Shown here: piece after piece, positions 15,564 to 23,605 of the stretch | Numbering within the stretch: position 1 is the first letter of the stretch | Layout: each line of letters begins with the position of its first letter | Source of the DNA: a candidate division WOR-3 bacterium | GTDB lineage: Bacteria > Hydrothermota > Tepidihabitantia > Tepidihabitantales > JBDRVQ01 | DNA length: 38,915 bases | NCBI GenBank assembly: GCA_039801905.1 | Contig: JBDRVQ010000016.1 | Span: 1-38,915, forward strand | Reading direction: 5' to 3' | The notes under the pieces: generated by a model | The model's input: the letters and a program-made list of their open reading frames with translations, nothing else | The model's database searches: none | What the model was told of the DNA's origin: nothing | Position numbers and translations under genes: made by a program

Positions 15564-17138
15564 TTATTTAGGGATTATTATCTTCTTTCTTTTTCCTGTT
15601 TCTGATTTTAGGATATAAATACCCGAGGGAAGATTTCTAAAACTTTCCCCTTTTCCTTCCTCTAATTTCTTCCCAGAAAGCTCTCTTAATGCCTTGATTT
15701 TTCTCCCCGTAATGTCATAAATTGTCCATTCGGTTAACCCATCTTGCTTTTGGGAAAAGTGAAGCCCCCTCTCTTCCAAAGCAATAAAATTCCAATAGCA
15801 AGCGATATAATAATCGTAGTAACTACCTCTACCTTCACTCCATCCGGCAACACCATACTCCGGATAAGAGGCTCTATCGGTACCGGTAGCGGCAAACCCG
15901 TAGTCATTCCTTCCCGCTGGTCCGTCATAGAAATGACGGAATCTCTCCCGACCCGTAAAACCGAAGTAAAAGAGAGAAATATAGTCATAATCACCCCGGT
16001 TGCTTTGGGTAGTGCCGGTAACTAAAAGGTAGCCGCTAGAAAAGGTTAAACCGAAGGCGAAATCGTCTCCACCACCATCATAAATCTGGCGCCAGCGCTC
16101 CACCCCATTTTCATCATAGCATATGCTTAGGATATCATAACCGGAGATTGGAGAGTAACTATATCCGGTGACGCAAATAAAATCCCAAGTCCTGGTCCAT
16201 TTTATTCCCCAGGCGTGGTCATCCCTTCCTCGGTCAACGCGCCTTGTCCATAGGGTCTCACCCGAGGGCGAGAGTTTCAGGAGCCAGTAATCGGCGTTTT
16301 CTCCATAAGAAGTGCCAACAATATAAATATTCCTATTCTCATCGGTAGCGATTCCTGCCGGATAATCGTCGTCGTTTCCCGGTCCATTGAAGCGCTTTTG
16401 AAAAACCAAGTTTCCGTTTTGGTCATATTTCAAAACGAGGTAGTCAAAATTATTTCTCCCACCCCAAGAATAGAGTGCTAAGATGATGTTGCCTTCCTGA
16501 TCAATTGTGAGCGCGCGGGGAATATCGTCACCGTTTGAATCATTATTAAAAATTCTGGTCCATAAGGTTTCGCCCTCCCCGTTATATTTTACAAGTAAGG
16601 CATCGTATCCCCTGTGAACGTCAAAGAAAGAAATGCCTGCAACATAAAAATTCCCTTCTCCGTCTATCTCCGAACAATAAGGTAAATCATCAGAATTCCC
16701 AGGACCGTTAAGCCTCTTTTCCCACAAGAGTTCGCCATCTGCTCGGTATTTGAGAATTAAAAAATCATACCCACTCCTCACTTGGCTGTAACCGATGACA
16801 AAAGCATTCCCTTCCCGATCAACTCTTAAATCCGTGGCGGCGTCGTAACCGTTAAACTCTGAGTTATACCTTCTCGCCCATAAAACCTCTCCGCGTTCAT
16901 TATATTTTATCGTGAGAAAATCGTAATAAGAAGTATCTCCATAACTTTTTCCTGTCACATAGACCAAAGCCTCATAATTACAGGGGAAAAGCCGGATCGC
17001 GGCTGGATAATCTGCCCAGTTTCCCGTTCCGTTATATCTCGCCTCCCAAAAGGTCTGAGAGTGAAGGAAGGAAATTAGGATGGGGGAAAAGAGGAAAAGG
17101 ATAAAAATTTTCCTCTTTAAAAAATTTATAATAGTCAT
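15564..17138 (-). CDS. Secreted SBBP-repeat beta-propeller protein with T9SS-type sorting domain
   Basis: The product has 524 residues. After a signal sequence (KIFILFLFSPILISFLHS) it contains about seven repeats of roughly 52 residues with the pattern D(E/Q)EGNxYVxGxSxxxxxYDxLxxKYxxxGExLWxRxxNGxGN, which is the SBBP seven-bladed propeller repeat. The C-terminus (TIYDITGRKIKAL, LPSGIYILKSETG, KKIIIPK) is a sorting domain. It is predicted to be a surface or secreted propeller, perhaps a binding scaffold; no active site is seen. AAGGAGG lies before the ATG, and it follows the S15 hydrolase gene after 10 bp. Confidence 0.85.
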   Translation of the reverse strand: MTIINFLKRKIFILFLFSPILISFLHSQTFWEARYNGTGNWADYPAAIRLFPCNYEALVYVTGKSYGDTSYYDFLTIKYNERGEVLWARRYNSEFNGYDAATDLRVDREGNAFVIGYSQVRSGYDFLILKYRADGELLWEKRLNGPGNSDDLPYCSEIDGEGNFYVAGISFFDVHRGYDALLVKYNGEGETLWTRIFNNDSNGDDIPRALTIDQEGNIILALYSWGGRNNFDYLVLKYDQNGNLVFQKRFNGPGNDDDYPAGIATDENRNIYIVGTSYGENADYWLLKLSPSGETLWTRRVDRGRDDHAWGIKWTRTWDFICVTGYSYSPISGYDILSICYDENGVERWRQIYDGGGDDFAFGLTFSSGYLLVTGTTQSNRGDYDYISLFYFGFTGRERFRHFYDGPAGRNDYGFAATGTDRASYPEYGVAGWSEGRGSYYDYYIACYWNFIALEERGLHFSQKQDGLTEWTIYDITGRKIKALRELSGKKLEEGKGESFRNLPSGIYILKSETGKRKKIIIPK

Positions 17139-17148
17139 AATACCTCCT

Positions 17149-19083
17149 TCAATTTATAATCACCAACTTCTTCATTAGATTCTTTTCTCCGATGTTCAAA
17201 TTTAAGAAATAGACGCCCGCTGATAATTTAGCATTTTCCTTAAATTGGTGTTCTCCCGAAGAGAGAAAACCCTTATAAATCTCTCTCACTTTTCTACCAG
17301 TCTGGTCAAAAAGGTATAAGGAAACTTTTTCTTCTTTTGGTAAATAGAAAGAGAAGGCTAAGTATCGCGCTGGGGAAACAATTTGGATAGGAATTTGTCT
17401 AATGTTCGGCGTCCAAGAAAGAATCGGGAGATAAGAAGAAGCATCCGGTACCAAAAGATGAGAAGGTCTTTCCGGGTCGTGGTAGATAAAATTAGTGGCA
17501 ACTAAGGTGTTAAGGGTATCGTTTCGCCGAAAGGGTGCCCCGGTATTCGGATTCCTCTCAAACCTTGGGTAGTTGGATGAAGTGATACTCACCCTTAATC
17601 TATGACCGGTATTAAAGACATAAGCAGTTGACCAGAGGTCAATTTCAAAGGTATCAACCTCATAAGGTGTGAGGAGGTCTTCTCGGTCAAGTCCATGCCT
17701 TTTTCTCGCCATTAAGATATTGTCGGTCAAAAGAATACTCCTTCCATCCGGATAGACATCCGAGACCCTCACCACCCAATCAGTATCAAGCCGGTTAGAG
17801 GCACCAAAAAGGATAAGTCGCAACTTACCGCAAACCATCACGGGCGAAGGAAAAGGCGAGGTCGTCCAAACTAAGACATCACTCCTTGCCTCAATTGGTC
17901 GCTGGTCTCTCGGACCATATCCCCCCGGAATGCCGATGTATTCTCTCCCACCGATCGTCGGGCAAGGATTTCTTGGGTCATAAAAAAAAGAATCTGGCGG
18001 TGATGGAGAAGGTAAAGTAGTATCTAAAATTCCGCCCGGCTGAAGATAATATCTCTTCTCCACCACCTGCGGCAAGGGCCAGGTGTCAGCAAGAACCCAG
18101 CGATTCCAAAGGCTCGTATCCGGAGTTGTCACATCGCCCATAAGATAAAATCGCACCTTCGGTTCCTCCATAATCCCTGTAGAATCGCCTCTTAACCAGT
18201 AATCATACCAACGGACCACCTCCATAATCTGTTCTTCTTCGGACATCTCCGCATTGGGCGGGAATGTGAGTTCTCCTTGGCGGCGACTTCCCCAGGCACC
18301 ACCATGTCCCCAAGGTCCACAAAATAACTTTTGATTCCGAAACCGCGCCTGTAATTCCGAAAATGCCAAAAGTTGTCCGTCGGTATATAAGTCAAACCAA
18401 CCAGTAATATGAAACATCGGATAGGGAGCGGAGTCCCAGCGGGTGGTTAAATCAACAACCTCCCAGAAGGGAGAATAGTTAGGATGGTTAGCGACCGAAT
18501 CAATGAGCCAGGGTGTGCCGACACCAGAAAGCCAAGTCTCAACTAACGCCTTCCGAAAGACGCCACCGTTATAGGCGACATAATGATACATACTCGGGCC
18601 GGCAACAATCGGGGCAAAACAACGAACCCGAGGTCTTGTCCCAGCAGCGAGATATTGGGTCATCCCGTGTGCTGATGCCCCATACATTCCAATAATTCCG
18701 GAACACCAACCTTGAGATAAAAGCCACTCAATCGCATCATAACCATCTCGTAAATCTCCCCAACCATCAGTCAAAAATACCATCGGCTCCCCTTCCGAAC
18801 CGTGATACCCGCGTAGGTTTTGAATAACGAGCGCATAACCCTTAAAATCGCATAAGAGATAAGCAAATATTGAATCTAAATCTCGCTCGTCATAGGGAGT
18901 TCGGTTGAAGAGCGTCGGATAAGGAGGTGGGAAGGTAGTAGGGAGATAGACGGTAGTTGCCAATCGGACACTATCCCGCATCGGGACCATAAAATTAAAT
19001 TTAATAAATGAATAGAGAGAGCCGAGAGGTATTAAAAATAATAAAAATAAAGCAGGAAAAAGATGGTAGGAAATTCTCCTCAT
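17149..19083 (-). CDS. Secreted S15/CocE-type alpha/beta hydrolase with T9SS-type sorting domain
   Basis: The product has 644 residues. After a signal peptide (about 1-25) the alpha/beta-hydrolase domain carries the expected triad: S137 in GMYGASAHG, D231 in GWFDLY and H260 in GPWGHGG. The family usually has GxSYGG around the Ser; here it is GASAHG. The segment IQNLRGYHGSEGE supplies the usual Arg-Gly loop. A PepX C-terminal jelly-roll follows (about 330-560; NTGHRLRVSITSSNYPRFERN), then a sorting domain (VSLYLFDQTGRKVRE, LSAGVYFLNLNIG). Relatives are X-Pro dipeptidyl-peptidases, glutaryl-7-ACA acylases and cocaine esterases; the substrate is not predictable, but a peptidase role fits the neighbouring proteases. 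First gene of a three-gene operon with its own promoter and an AGGAGGAG site. Confidence 0.88.
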   Translation of the reverse strand: MRRISYHLFPALFLLFLIPLGSLYSFIKFNFMVPMRDSVRLATTVYLPTTFPPPYPTLFNRTPYDERDLDSIFAYLLCDFKGYALVIQNLRGYHGSEGEPMVFLTDGWGDLRDGYDAIEWLLSQGWCSGIIGMYGASAHGMTQYLAAGTRPRVRCFAPIVAGPSMYHYVAYNGGVFRKALVETWLSGVGTPWLIDSVANHPNYSPFWEVVDLTTRWDSAPYPMFHITGWFDLYTDGQLLAFSELQARFRNQKLFCGPWGHGGAWGSRRQGELTFPPNAEMSEEEQIMEVVRWYDYWLRGDSTGIMEEPKVRFYLMGDVTTPDTSLWNRWVLADTWPLPQVVEKRYYLQPGGILDTTLPSPSPPDSFFYDPRNPCPTIGGREYIGIPGGYGPRDQRPIEARSDVLVWTTSPFPSPVMVCGKLRLILFGASNRLDTDWVVRVSDVYPDGRSILLTDNILMARKRHGLDREDLLTPYEVDTFEIDLWSTAYVFNTGHRLRVSITSSNYPRFERNPNTGAPFRRNDTLNTLVATNFIYHDPERPSHLLVPDASSYLPILSWTPNIRQIPIQIVSPARYLAFSFYLPKEEKVSLYLFDQTGRKVREIYKGFLSSGEHQFKENAKLSAGVYFLNLNIGEKNLMKKLVIIN

Positions 19084-19098
19084 ATCTCCTCCTGATAA

Positions 19099-19127
19099 AT
19101 AATAATACCAAAAAATTCTAATGTCAA
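19099..19127 (-). promoter_or_regulatory. Promoter of the S15 hydrolase operon
   Basis: TTGACA (19122-19127), a 17-bp spacer and TATTAT (19099-19104). A second TATTAT in the same TAT-repeat sits 3 bp closer. A short leader with AGGAGGAG precedes the ATG at 19083. Confidence 0.7.
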
Positions 19128-19151
19128 CTTCAACTTGGCTATAATGTTTCT

Positions 19152-19176
19152 GCCAAAATCGGAAAAAGATTTTGGC
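19152..19176. repeat. Perfect inverted repeat upstream of the S15 operon promoter
   Basis: GCCAAAATC (19152-19160) and GATTTTGGC (19168-19176) form a 9-bp stem with a 7-nt loop. It sits about 25 bp upstream of the -35 box of the S15 operon and downstream of a possible small open frame on the minus strand. It could be an operator or a terminator; no T-tract follows on either strand. Confidence 0.5.
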
Positions 19177-19191
19177 TAAGTTTGGTCTTAT

Positions 19192-19350
19192 CTAAAGATA
19201 CCCTCCGCCAGAGGCGAGAAGAAATAAACTGATGACATATTTTATCTCTTTCCCATAAGGGATATAAAATATTCGCCATCCATCTGTCAAAAGCCCTAAA
19301 CCATAAGCGATAAACCAAAGCCAAATGCGAATATCAATAATAAACCTTCC
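19192..19350 (-). CDS. Possible small two-helix membrane protein or gene remnant
   Basis: An open frame of 52 codons without ATG, GTG or TTG runs from 19350 to a TAG at 19192-19194. From an ATT triplet 6 nt after AGGAAGG it reads IDIRIWLWFIAYGLGLL, a loop with TDGWRIFYIPYGKEIK, then YVISLFLLASGGGYL. Two hydrophobic stretches around a charged loop look like coding sequence. It could be a small protein with a rare ATT start or the relic of a longer membrane gene. No function can be assigned. Confidence 0.2.
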   Translation of the reverse strand, partial: GRFIIDIRIWLWFIAYGLGLLTDGWRIFYIPYGKEIKYVISLFLLASGGGYL

Positions 19351-19561
19351 TTAATAGAAGATGGCGATAGGCTTCACTAAGTCTTAAGGTCCAGGCGGTT
19401 TTTGAAATATTTCTTCCGGTTGGTTTAAGACGGGTTTAGCCATAATCTTAAAGATTTTGCCAAAGTTTTTGGTGGTCCACTAATTTGAAGAGCCTTTGGA
19501 TATTCCCAAATCTGAGATCTTAGGTCTTAGAGTGATCATTTTTAACTCTTGCCTCTAAATA
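19351..19561. other. Intergenic region without a gene
   Basis: No open frame, tRNA-like fold or repeat was recognised between the possible small membrane frame and the lolA promoter. Base composition is like the neighbourhood. A relic of a lost gene is possible. Confidence 0.4.
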
Positions 19562-19589
19562 TTGACTTATCCTTGAAATTTCTTAAACT
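19562..19589 (+). promoter_or_regulatory. Promoter giving a probably leaderless mRNA for the lolA-like gene
   Basis: TTGACT (19562-19567), a 16-bp spacer and TAAACT (19584-19589), followed after 5 nt by the ATG at 19595. No Shine-Dalgarno is present. The -10 matches consensus at 4 of 6 positions. Confidence 0.55.
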
Positions 19590-19594
19590 ACTTG

Positions 19595-20182
19595 ATGTTA
19601 AAGATAAAGATGAAATTTGGTTTGGAAATGATTGTTTTCTCTCTTCTTTTATCTTTATCTTCTCTTTTCGGCACTCAGAATCTCTGGTTAAAGATAAAAG
19701 AGAAGTATAAGAAAGTGAATACTATTCAGGGGAATTTTAGCCAAAGGGTCTGTTCAGAAGCAGAGGGAACTTGTGAAGAATTCCAAGGTTATTTCTATGC
19801 CCAAAAGCCAAATCTCTTACGGGTGGAAGTGAAAAAACCAAAAAAACAACTCATCATCGCCGACGGCGAATCACTCTCTATTTCCGTTGAGGGAAAAGAA
19901 GTGAGTAAAGTTCCCCTTACTGAGACCCCACCTTTCCTTTTATTCTTTGCCCTCCTTAGGGACTCTTTTAATGTTCAGGTAAACCCGAATAAAAACCGGG
20001 TCCTACTCCAATTAACACCCGTTGACACTTCTTACTATTCCCTCTTTTTGGGAGTTAATCAGAAAAACCTTTTAATTGAAGAAATTAGATTTGAGGATTG
20101 GGAAGGAAATCGGACGGAAATCTTCTTTACCAATTTAATGATTAATAAAAGGTTATCCAAGAAACTATTCCAAAGGAAGTGA
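19595..20182 (+). CDS. lolA: LolA-like outer-membrane lipoprotein carrier protein
   Basis: The product has about 195 residues from ATG 19595; a second ATG at 19610 would also leave a good signal peptide (IVFSLLLSLSSLFG). The mature part has the LolA pattern of a half-barrel lipid carrier: YKKVNTIQGNFSQRV, then FQGYFYAQKPNLLRVEVKKP and LIIADGESLSI. LolA takes lipoproteins from the inner-membrane LolCDE complex through the periplasm to the outer membrane. Family members are divergent, so a related carrier role (LolA-like, DUF4292-like) is possible. It is first in the unit lolA-thioesterase-rimO-MFS; the next gene overlaps its stop as TGATG. Confidence 0.8.
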   Translation: MLKIKMKFGLEMIVFSLLLSLSSLFGTQNLWLKIKEKYKKVNTIQGNFSQRVCSEAEGTCEEFQGYFYAQKPNLLRVEVKKPKKQLIIADGESLSISVEGKEVSKVPLTETPPFLLFFALLRDSFNVQVNPNKNRVLLQLTPVDTSYYSLFLGVNQKNLLIEEIRFEDWEGNRTEIFFTNLMINKRLSKKLFQRK

Positions 20183-20580
20183 TGGTCAATAAGGATTTAG
20201 TAAAGTCAAGTGATTATTGCTTTGCCTGTGGGAAAAAAAATCCCATCGGTTTTCATTTAGAGATAAAAGAGGAAGGCGAAGGGGTGAAGACAACCTGGCA
20301 AATGAGAAGAGAATACGAAGGCTATCAAAATATCGCCCACGGTGGTATCATCGCCACCCTCTTAGATGAGATGTGTGCCTGGGCTTGCCGGAAGAAAGGT
20401 TATCTCGCCCTCACCGGCGAGTTGAAAGTCCGGTTGAAGAGACCGCTCACCGTTGGAGAAAGTGTCAAGATTACGGGACGCATCCTGGAAAAGAAAAAAA
20501 ATCTTCTCCTCTGCCGGAGTGAGATGAGAAACGAAAGAGGAGAACTGGTCGCCTTCGCCGAAGCGAAGATGGTCCTTTAG
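20182..20580 (+). CDS. PaaI-type hotdog-fold thioesterase
   Basis: The product has 132 residues from the ATG at 20182, which overlaps the lolA stop; AAAGGA lies 5-10 nt upstream, and a GTG one codon earlier is an alternative. The sequence shows a Cys pair near the N-terminus (CFACGKKNPIGFHL) and the hotdog core AHGGIIATLLDEMCAWA with the HGG turn and the helical Asp/Glu used in catalysis by this family, then LTGELKVRLKRPLTVGE. Such enzymes hydrolyse acyl-CoA thioesters in the cytoplasm. The exact substrate is unknown. The stop overlaps the rimO start by 1 nt. Confidence 0.87.
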   Translation: MVNKDLVKSSDYCFACGKKNPIGFHLEIKEEGEGVKTTWQMRREYEGYQNIAHGGIIATLLDEMCAWACRKKGYLALTGELKVRLKRPLTVGESVKITGRILEKKKNLLLCRSEMRNERGELVAFAEAKMVL

Positions 20581-21911
20581 TGAAAAAGGTTTCCGTTATC
20601 TTTTTGGGTTGTCCCAAAAATTTTATTGATACAGAGGCAATCTTAGCCACCCTCTACAAGGGTGGGTTTAATCTCGTAAATGATCTAAGAGCAGCAGAAA
20701 TTGCTATCCTCACCACCTGCGCCTTTATTAAAAGTGCCCGCCGGGAGACAAATAGGAAAATCCGAAAACTCATCCGCTTAAAAAAGGAAGGGAGATTAAA
20801 AAAAGTTGTGGTCTTCGGTTGCCTTGTCCAGCAGGCGAAAGAGAAACTTTTAAGCCAATTCCCGGAAATTGACCATTTCGTTGGCCTTGATTATATCACA
20901 AAAATTCCCGAGATGCTCAAAGGGAAAGAGCGGATTGTGTATAAATTGAAGCCAACCTATCTTGCCTTTGACCGTTTCCTCCAAACCAAATCTTATGCCT
21001 ATCTAAAAATCTCCGAGGGGTGTTCTAATTTCTGTGCCTATTGCCAAATTCCGAAAATCCGGGGAGATTATCGCTCCCGACCAATGGAGGAGATTCTTGA
21101 GGAGGCGAAGGCAATTGCCCAAATAGGAATCAAAGAGATAATTTTAGTCTCTCAGGACTCAACCCTCTACGGTACTGACCTCTATCGCTCCCAAAAACTC
21201 CATCTCTTATTGAAGGAGTTGACAAAGATTAAAGGGATTGAATGGCTCCGTCTTCTCTATACCCACCCCGCCCATTTCTACCCTGAACTTCTGGAAATTA
21301 TCAAAAATGAAGAGAAGATCTTAAAATACATTGACTTCCCCCTTCAACACATCTCCGATAAGATCCTCTACCTAATGGGTCGGGGATATTTAAGAGAAGA
21401 TGTGGAAAGAATTCTTGATTTCCTATTTCGGATCCCAGAAATGACAATCCGGACAACCTTCATCGTTGGCTTCCCAAAAGAGACCGAAGAAGACTTCCGA
21501 GAACTCCTTGATTTTACCAAAAGCGTGAAGTTTGACCATATCGGTTGTTTTCTTTACAGCCGGGAAAGGTTCACCCCGGCTTATTACCTTTCTCCCCAAA
21601 TTCCCTACCGCGTGAAAAAGGAGAGGCAAAGGCTCCTCCTCTCCTGTCAGAAGAAAATCTCAGAAGAGAAATTGAAATCTCTCATTGGTAAAGAGATGGC
21701 GGTAATGGTTGACAGAAGGGTAAATGGAAGAAGATATTCCTATCTCGGGAGAACCTACCGGGAAGCCCCAGAAATTGACGGATCAGTCTTAATCCGGGGC
21801 AATAATTTAGCCATCGGTAAAATCTATCCGATGAGAATAGTTGCTGCTACCGCCTATGACCTTTATGCGGAAATGGCGCCACGGGGATTTGAACCCCGGT
21901 CGCAAGGTTGA
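20580..21911 (+). CDS. rimO: Ribosomal protein S12 methylthiotransferase RimO
   Basis: The product has 443 residues with a GTG start at 20580. RimO is a radical-SAM enzyme that adds a methylthio group to an Asp of ribosomal protein S12. The N-terminal UPF0004 domain has its three cluster cysteines (C11 in GCPKN, C47 in TTCAFI, C81 in FGCLVQ); the radical SAM motif is CSNFCAYC (C148, C152, C155); a TRAM domain closes the protein. Related MiaB enzymes differ in the motif context; GCPKN and the DRRVNGRRYSYLGR tail favour RimO. The protein should end near AYDLYAE as in relatives, but the frame has no stop there and adds MAPRGFEPRSQG, read from the antisense strand of the tRNA-Glu gene. The overlap with the tRNA is 38 bp. 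Confidence 0.92.
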   Translation: MKKVSVIFLGCPKNFIDTEAILATLYKGGFNLVNDLRAAEIAILTTCAFIKSARRETNRKIRKLIRLKKEGRLKKVVVFGCLVQQAKEKLLSQFPEIDHFVGLDYITKIPEMLKGKERIVYKLKPTYLAFDRFLQTKSYAYLKISEGCSNFCAYCQIPKIRGDYRSRPMEEILEEAKAIAQIGIKEIILVSQDSTLYGTDLYRSQKLHLLLKELTKIKGIEWLRLLYTHPAHFYPELLEIIKNEEKILKYIDFPLQHISDKILYLMGRGYLREDVERILDFLFRIPEMTIRTTFIVGFPKETEEDFRELLDFTKSVKFDHIGCFLYSRERFTPAYYLSPQIPYRVKKERQRLLLSCQKKISEEKLKSLIGKEMAVMVDRRVNGRRYSYLGRTYREAPEIDGSVLIRGNNLAIGKIYPMRIVAATAYDLYAEMAPRGFEPRSQG

Positions 21912-21948
21912 GAACCTTGTGTCCTAGGCCAGCCTAGACGATGGCGCC
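21874..21948 (-). tRNA. tRNA-Glu (anticodon CTC)
   Basis: On the minus strand the 75-nt sequence starts GGCGCCATCGTCTAGG. The 7-bp acceptor stem GGCGCCA/TGGCGCC is perfect, the anticodon arm is CAAGG-TTCTCAA-CCTTG with CTC at the anticodon, and the T arm is CGGGG-TTCAAAT-CCCCG. The CCA end is not encoded. The 5' half resembles Glu tRNAs (ATCGTCTAG). It lies antisense between rimO and the MFS gene and overlaps the rimO end. Confidence 0.95.
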
Positions 21949-21956
21949 GGAATTCA

Positions 21957-21984
21957 ATTTTAATGAGAAAATGGACGAAGTCAA
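21957..21984 (-). promoter_or_regulatory. Promoter of tRNA-Glu, inside the 5' end of the MFS open frame
   Basis: On the minus strand TTGACT (21979-21984), a 16-bp spacer and TAAAAT (21957-21962) end 8 nt before the first base of the tRNA. The same bases lie at the start of the MFS frame on the plus strand. Confidence 0.7.
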
Positions 21985-23245
21985 TTCCAGAGGCGAATTA
22001 AAAGAGAAGAGGCCTTCCTTCGCTTCCGTTCTCAAGATAAGAAACTTTCTCTTCCTCTCCCTTTCCGGTGCCGTCTCCCAACTCGGTGACCGGTTCACCC
22101 ATATGCTCTTAATCACCCTCATTGAATTATATAAACCAAAGAGTAGTTTCGCCTATTCCCAGGCATCGCTCACCTTCACCCTCCCCAATCTCCTCTTAGC
22201 CCCGGTGGTAGGTGTTTTGGTTGACCGATGGCAGAAACAGAGGATAATGATTAAAGCCCACTATCTCCAAAGCCTTATCCTTTTTTCAACTCCTTTTCTC
22301 ATCCATCTCACCAAAAGTTTCTTCCCGGTCTTTTTCGTCCTCTTCCTCTTCTTCGGCATTGATCTATTTAATAATAGCGCCAAACCTTCCCTCATCCCAG
22401 TGGTGGTGGCGAAAAGAAAACTTTTATTAGCCAACTCCTTAGACCTTACCTTTACCCGACTGGCGACAGTTTTGGGAATGGTGATTGGTGGTTTCTTAAT
22501 CAAATGGACTGGTTGGCGCTTGGGTTTTTTCCTCAACGCCCTAACCCACTTCACCGCCGGCAGTTTAGTCTTAGGGATGAAACTCCCCCCTTCCCCAGAG
22601 GTAAAAAGATCTAAACCATTGAAAGAAGAGATTCTCTTCGGTCTTCGGGATTTCTTTTATAAAGTGAAAGAACTCCTTTCTTATCTCTTAAAAGAAAAGA
22701 TTGTTCTCTTTGTCATCTTCTCCATTTTCATTTTAGCCGCTCTTGCCAGTTTCTCCTATGCGGTTCTCATCTTCCTAATCCAACAGGTCTTAAAATTGGG
22801 AACTAGTGGTGTGGGAATTTTTGCTGGTATCTTGGCGATTGGGATGATTAGTGGTAGTCTTTTAATGAGTTTTCTAAAACCATCGGCTAATAAGAAACTC
22901 TTAATTGTCTATTCCTTTATCCCCTTCTCCCTTCTATTTTTTCTGGGCGGTTTCTTTATCAAGATTTGGTTTATGGTTCTGGTGGGAATTGTCGCTGGTA
23001 TCCTCTTTTCCGTAATTACCGTCTGTCAGAATACAATCTTACACGAAGAGGTTCCCGAATTTATCCGGGGAAGAATCTTTGCCACCAAAGAGTTCTTTAA
23101 TAATTTAGCCTTCCTTTTAACCGTTATGCCGATCGGCCTTTTAAGCGACCTCACCTCCTACCGGACGATGCTTATCTTGTCTGGCTTTTTTCTCCTCTTC
23201 ATCTCCATTTTAGGCCTCATCTCCTTAAAGCGATGGGAAAGATAA
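21971..23245 (+). CDS. MFS transporter (MFS_3/EntS-like permease)
   Basis: The product has about 424 residues from the ATG at 21971; the frame is open to an ATG at 21941, but that lies within the tRNA-Glu gene. Neither start has a good Shine-Dalgarno. About twelve hydrophobic segments are visible, starting at LFLSLSGAVSQLGDRF, with the MFS loop motif GVLVDRWQKQRIMI between helices 2 and 3 and FIRGRIFATKEFFNN later in the chain. This pattern fits the MFS_3 branch (EntS-like exporters). The substrate is unknown. It is the last gene of the lolA unit, and the second 12-bp repeat array begins 6 bp after its stop. Confidence 0.85.
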   Translation: MDEVNSRGELKEKRPSFASVLKIRNFLFLSLSGAVSQLGDRFTHMLLITLIELYKPKSSFAYSQASLTFTLPNLLLAPVVGVLVDRWQKQRIMIKAHYLQSLILFSTPFLIHLTKSFFPVFFVLFLFFGIDLFNNSAKPSLIPVVVAKRKLLLANSLDLTFTRLATVLGMVIGGFLIKWTGWRLGFFLNALTHFTAGSLVLGMKLPPSPEVKRSKPLKEEILFGLRDFFYKVKELLSYLLKEKIVLFVIFSIFILAALASFSYAVLIFLIQQVLKLGTSGVGIFAGILAIGMISGSLLMSFLKPSANKKLLIVYSFIPFSLLFFLGGFFIKIWFMVLVGIVAGILFSVITVCQNTILHEEVPEFIRGRIFATKEFFNNLAFLLTVMPIGLLSDLTSYRTMLILSGFFLLFISILGLISLKRWER

Positions 23246-23251
23246 CTCGGG

Positions 23252-23491
23252 TTCTACCCTCTTTTAAGCCCCTAATTACTCCCCCAATTAAACCCCAGAT
23301 TAAACCTTAAATTAGACCCCTTATCCGATCTATGATTAAACCCTTTATTAGACTTTCCATTATTCCTATTATTATCCCCTTTATTAATAATCCAATTACC
23401 CTGATTCTTAGACGCCGATTTAGGGCAAGAATTAGGCTAATTGTTAAATCTTCTATTAGACCCCTGATACCATCCCCTGTATGGTATACCC
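23252..23491. repeat. Degenerate tandem repeat, exact 12-bp period, about 20 units (array B)
   Basis: From 23252 the sequence can be cut into about 20 consecutive units of exactly 12 bp. Nearly all of the first 18 start with TT, and most with TTA; well-preserved ones are TTAAACCCTTTA, TTAGACCCCTTA and TTAGACCCCTGA. The last two units begin TACC and TAT, as in array A, and are followed by CATTTTATAAA, which resembles the CTTTTTATAAA after array A. An inverted repeat TACCAT/ATGGTA (23468-23486) lies in the last two units. Units are more diverged than in array A. The plus-strand frame through it gives only a low-complexity Ile/Pro/Arg peptide and is not accepted as a gene. Confidence 0.8.
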
Positions 23492-23605
23492 CATTTTATA
23501 AAAATGAGCCTCTCCCTTTTAAGGGAATAGAACTAATTATTTATTTAGTTTATTTTATTTATAGAATAATTTTAGAAAATGTCAAACCAATTTACCACCT
23601 TCTTA

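Noticed and set aside
19139-19324. Minus-strand ATG frame of 61 codons
   Set aside because: The neighbouring frame (19192-19350) has the more protein-like hydrophobic pattern; this frame reads through the inverted repeat and shows no recognisable motif.
550-23491. Possibility that the two repeat regions are CRISPR arrays
   Set aside because: Units are 12 bp, degenerate and contiguous without spacers, and no cas genes are present.
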